Shown here piece after piece: positions 12,415 through 12,722 of a stretch of DNA of 12,722 nucleotides. The notes under the pieces were generated by a model. The model was not told the origin of the DNA. It did not search any database and saw only the letters and a program-made list of their open reading frames with translations. How positions within the stretch are numbered: position 1 is the stretch's first letter; each line of letters starts with the position of its first letter. Position numbers and translations under genes: made by a program. The stretch is from positions 1-12,722 of the forward strand of contig JASIGS010000211.1 of assembly GCA_030052355.1 (NCBI GenBank), in the 5' to 3' direction. This stretch comes from Streptosporangiaceae bacterium (GTDB lineage Bacteria > Actinomycetota > Actinomycetes > Streptosporangiales > Streptosporangiaceae).

Positions 12415-12722
12415 GTGTCCAGACACGGGGCGTGTGTGGGGACGGAGGACTCCTCGCGCCACGCCGCGGTCAGCGCTGCCAGCAGCCAGGCGGAATTCGG
12501 CGAACAGGACGGCGCCGCGACCGTCCCGATGACCGCGATCGGTGCAGACACGTTCCAGGCTGCCGACGTGGTGGCCGCGTGGGGAGAGACCACCACTCAG
12601 GAGCCTCGCGAGTCGCCGACACGCCGGGCGCCGGCGCACGCGGCTACCGCCGGACACGCTGGCCCCGGACACGCTGCCGCCGGGCGCGCGGCGGGCTCGG
12701 GGCGTGCAGCGCACTCGGCGCG
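12415..12722 (+). CDS. Low-complexity reading frame, off the right edge
   Basis: From a GTG at 12415 the frame stays open for 102 codons to the window end. AAGGAG (12406-12411) lies three bases before it, slightly close, so the in-frame GTG at 12436 or ATG at 12529 are alternatives. Codons are GC-rich at the third position. The N-terminal part (1-65) is hydrophilic and mixed, including MTAIGADTFQAADVVAAWGE. From about 66 it becomes Arg/Ala/His/Gly-rich (PAHAATAGHAGPGHAAAGR), with CCGGACACGCTG repeated 15 bp apart at 12650 and 12665. I recognise no family. Frames on the opposite strand also stay open, as is common at this GC content, so the call is tentative. An AT-rich TATAAA (12377-12382) in the 96-bp gap after thiL may be its -10. 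Confidence 0.45.
   Translation, partial: MSRHGACVGTEDSSRHAAVSAASSQAEFGEQDGAATVPMTAIGADTFQAADVVAAWGETTTQEPRESPTRRAPAHAATAGHAGPGHAAAGRAAGSGRAAHSA

Overview
The window is high-GC DNA from an actinomycete. The evidence is the strong G/C bias at third codon positions, frequent GTG starts, an HU protein with a long basic tail, a DUF1707 protein, the F420 gene cofC/fbiD, and split three-subunit transhydrogenase genes. I cannot place it to family. All functional calls come from reading motifs; no database search was possible.

Left part (1-2947): a membrane protein of unknown function runs off the left edge (minus strand). Next is a secreted seven-repeat beta-propeller protein (minus strand), which ends in a strong hairpin. 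Divergent from it is an FHA-domain protein with a helix-turn-helix tail (plus strand). The FHA gene converges with the next operon and its 3' end overlaps that operon's by 20 bp.

Centre-left (2928-5975): a compact minus-strand operon, pntAA-pntAB-pntB, encodes the proton-translocating NAD(P) transhydrogenase, which couples the proton gradient to NADPH formation. A divergent promoter region separates it from a small plus-strand gene that ends in an intrinsic terminator.

Centre (6330-9795): an HU-type nucleoid protein has a promoter with recognisable -35 and -10 elements and a tail made of fifteen 5-residue repeats. It converges with a minus-strand pair, plsC-like acyltransferase and D-Ala-D-Ala ligase (ddl), whose stop and start codons share one base. 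Divergent from plsC is cofC/fbiD for coenzyme F420 synthesis. This resembles the ddl/gpsA/fbiD/hupB neighbourhood of other actinomycetes, but gpsA is absent from the window.

Right part (9942-12722): a 55-aa two-helix membrane protein, a DUF1707 membrane protein and a stand-alone Lrp/AsnC effector domain (RAM) all lie on the minus strand. Divergent from the last is thiL (thiamine-monophosphate kinase), whose start codon is ambiguous. A low-complexity reading frame runs off the right edge. I saw no rRNA, tRNA, CRISPR array, transposase or phage gene. Most of the window is ordinary chromosomal housekeeping DNA. The less usual points are the HU tail, the FHA/propeller locus, motif substitutions in plsC and ddl, the thiL start, and several perfect inverted repeats.
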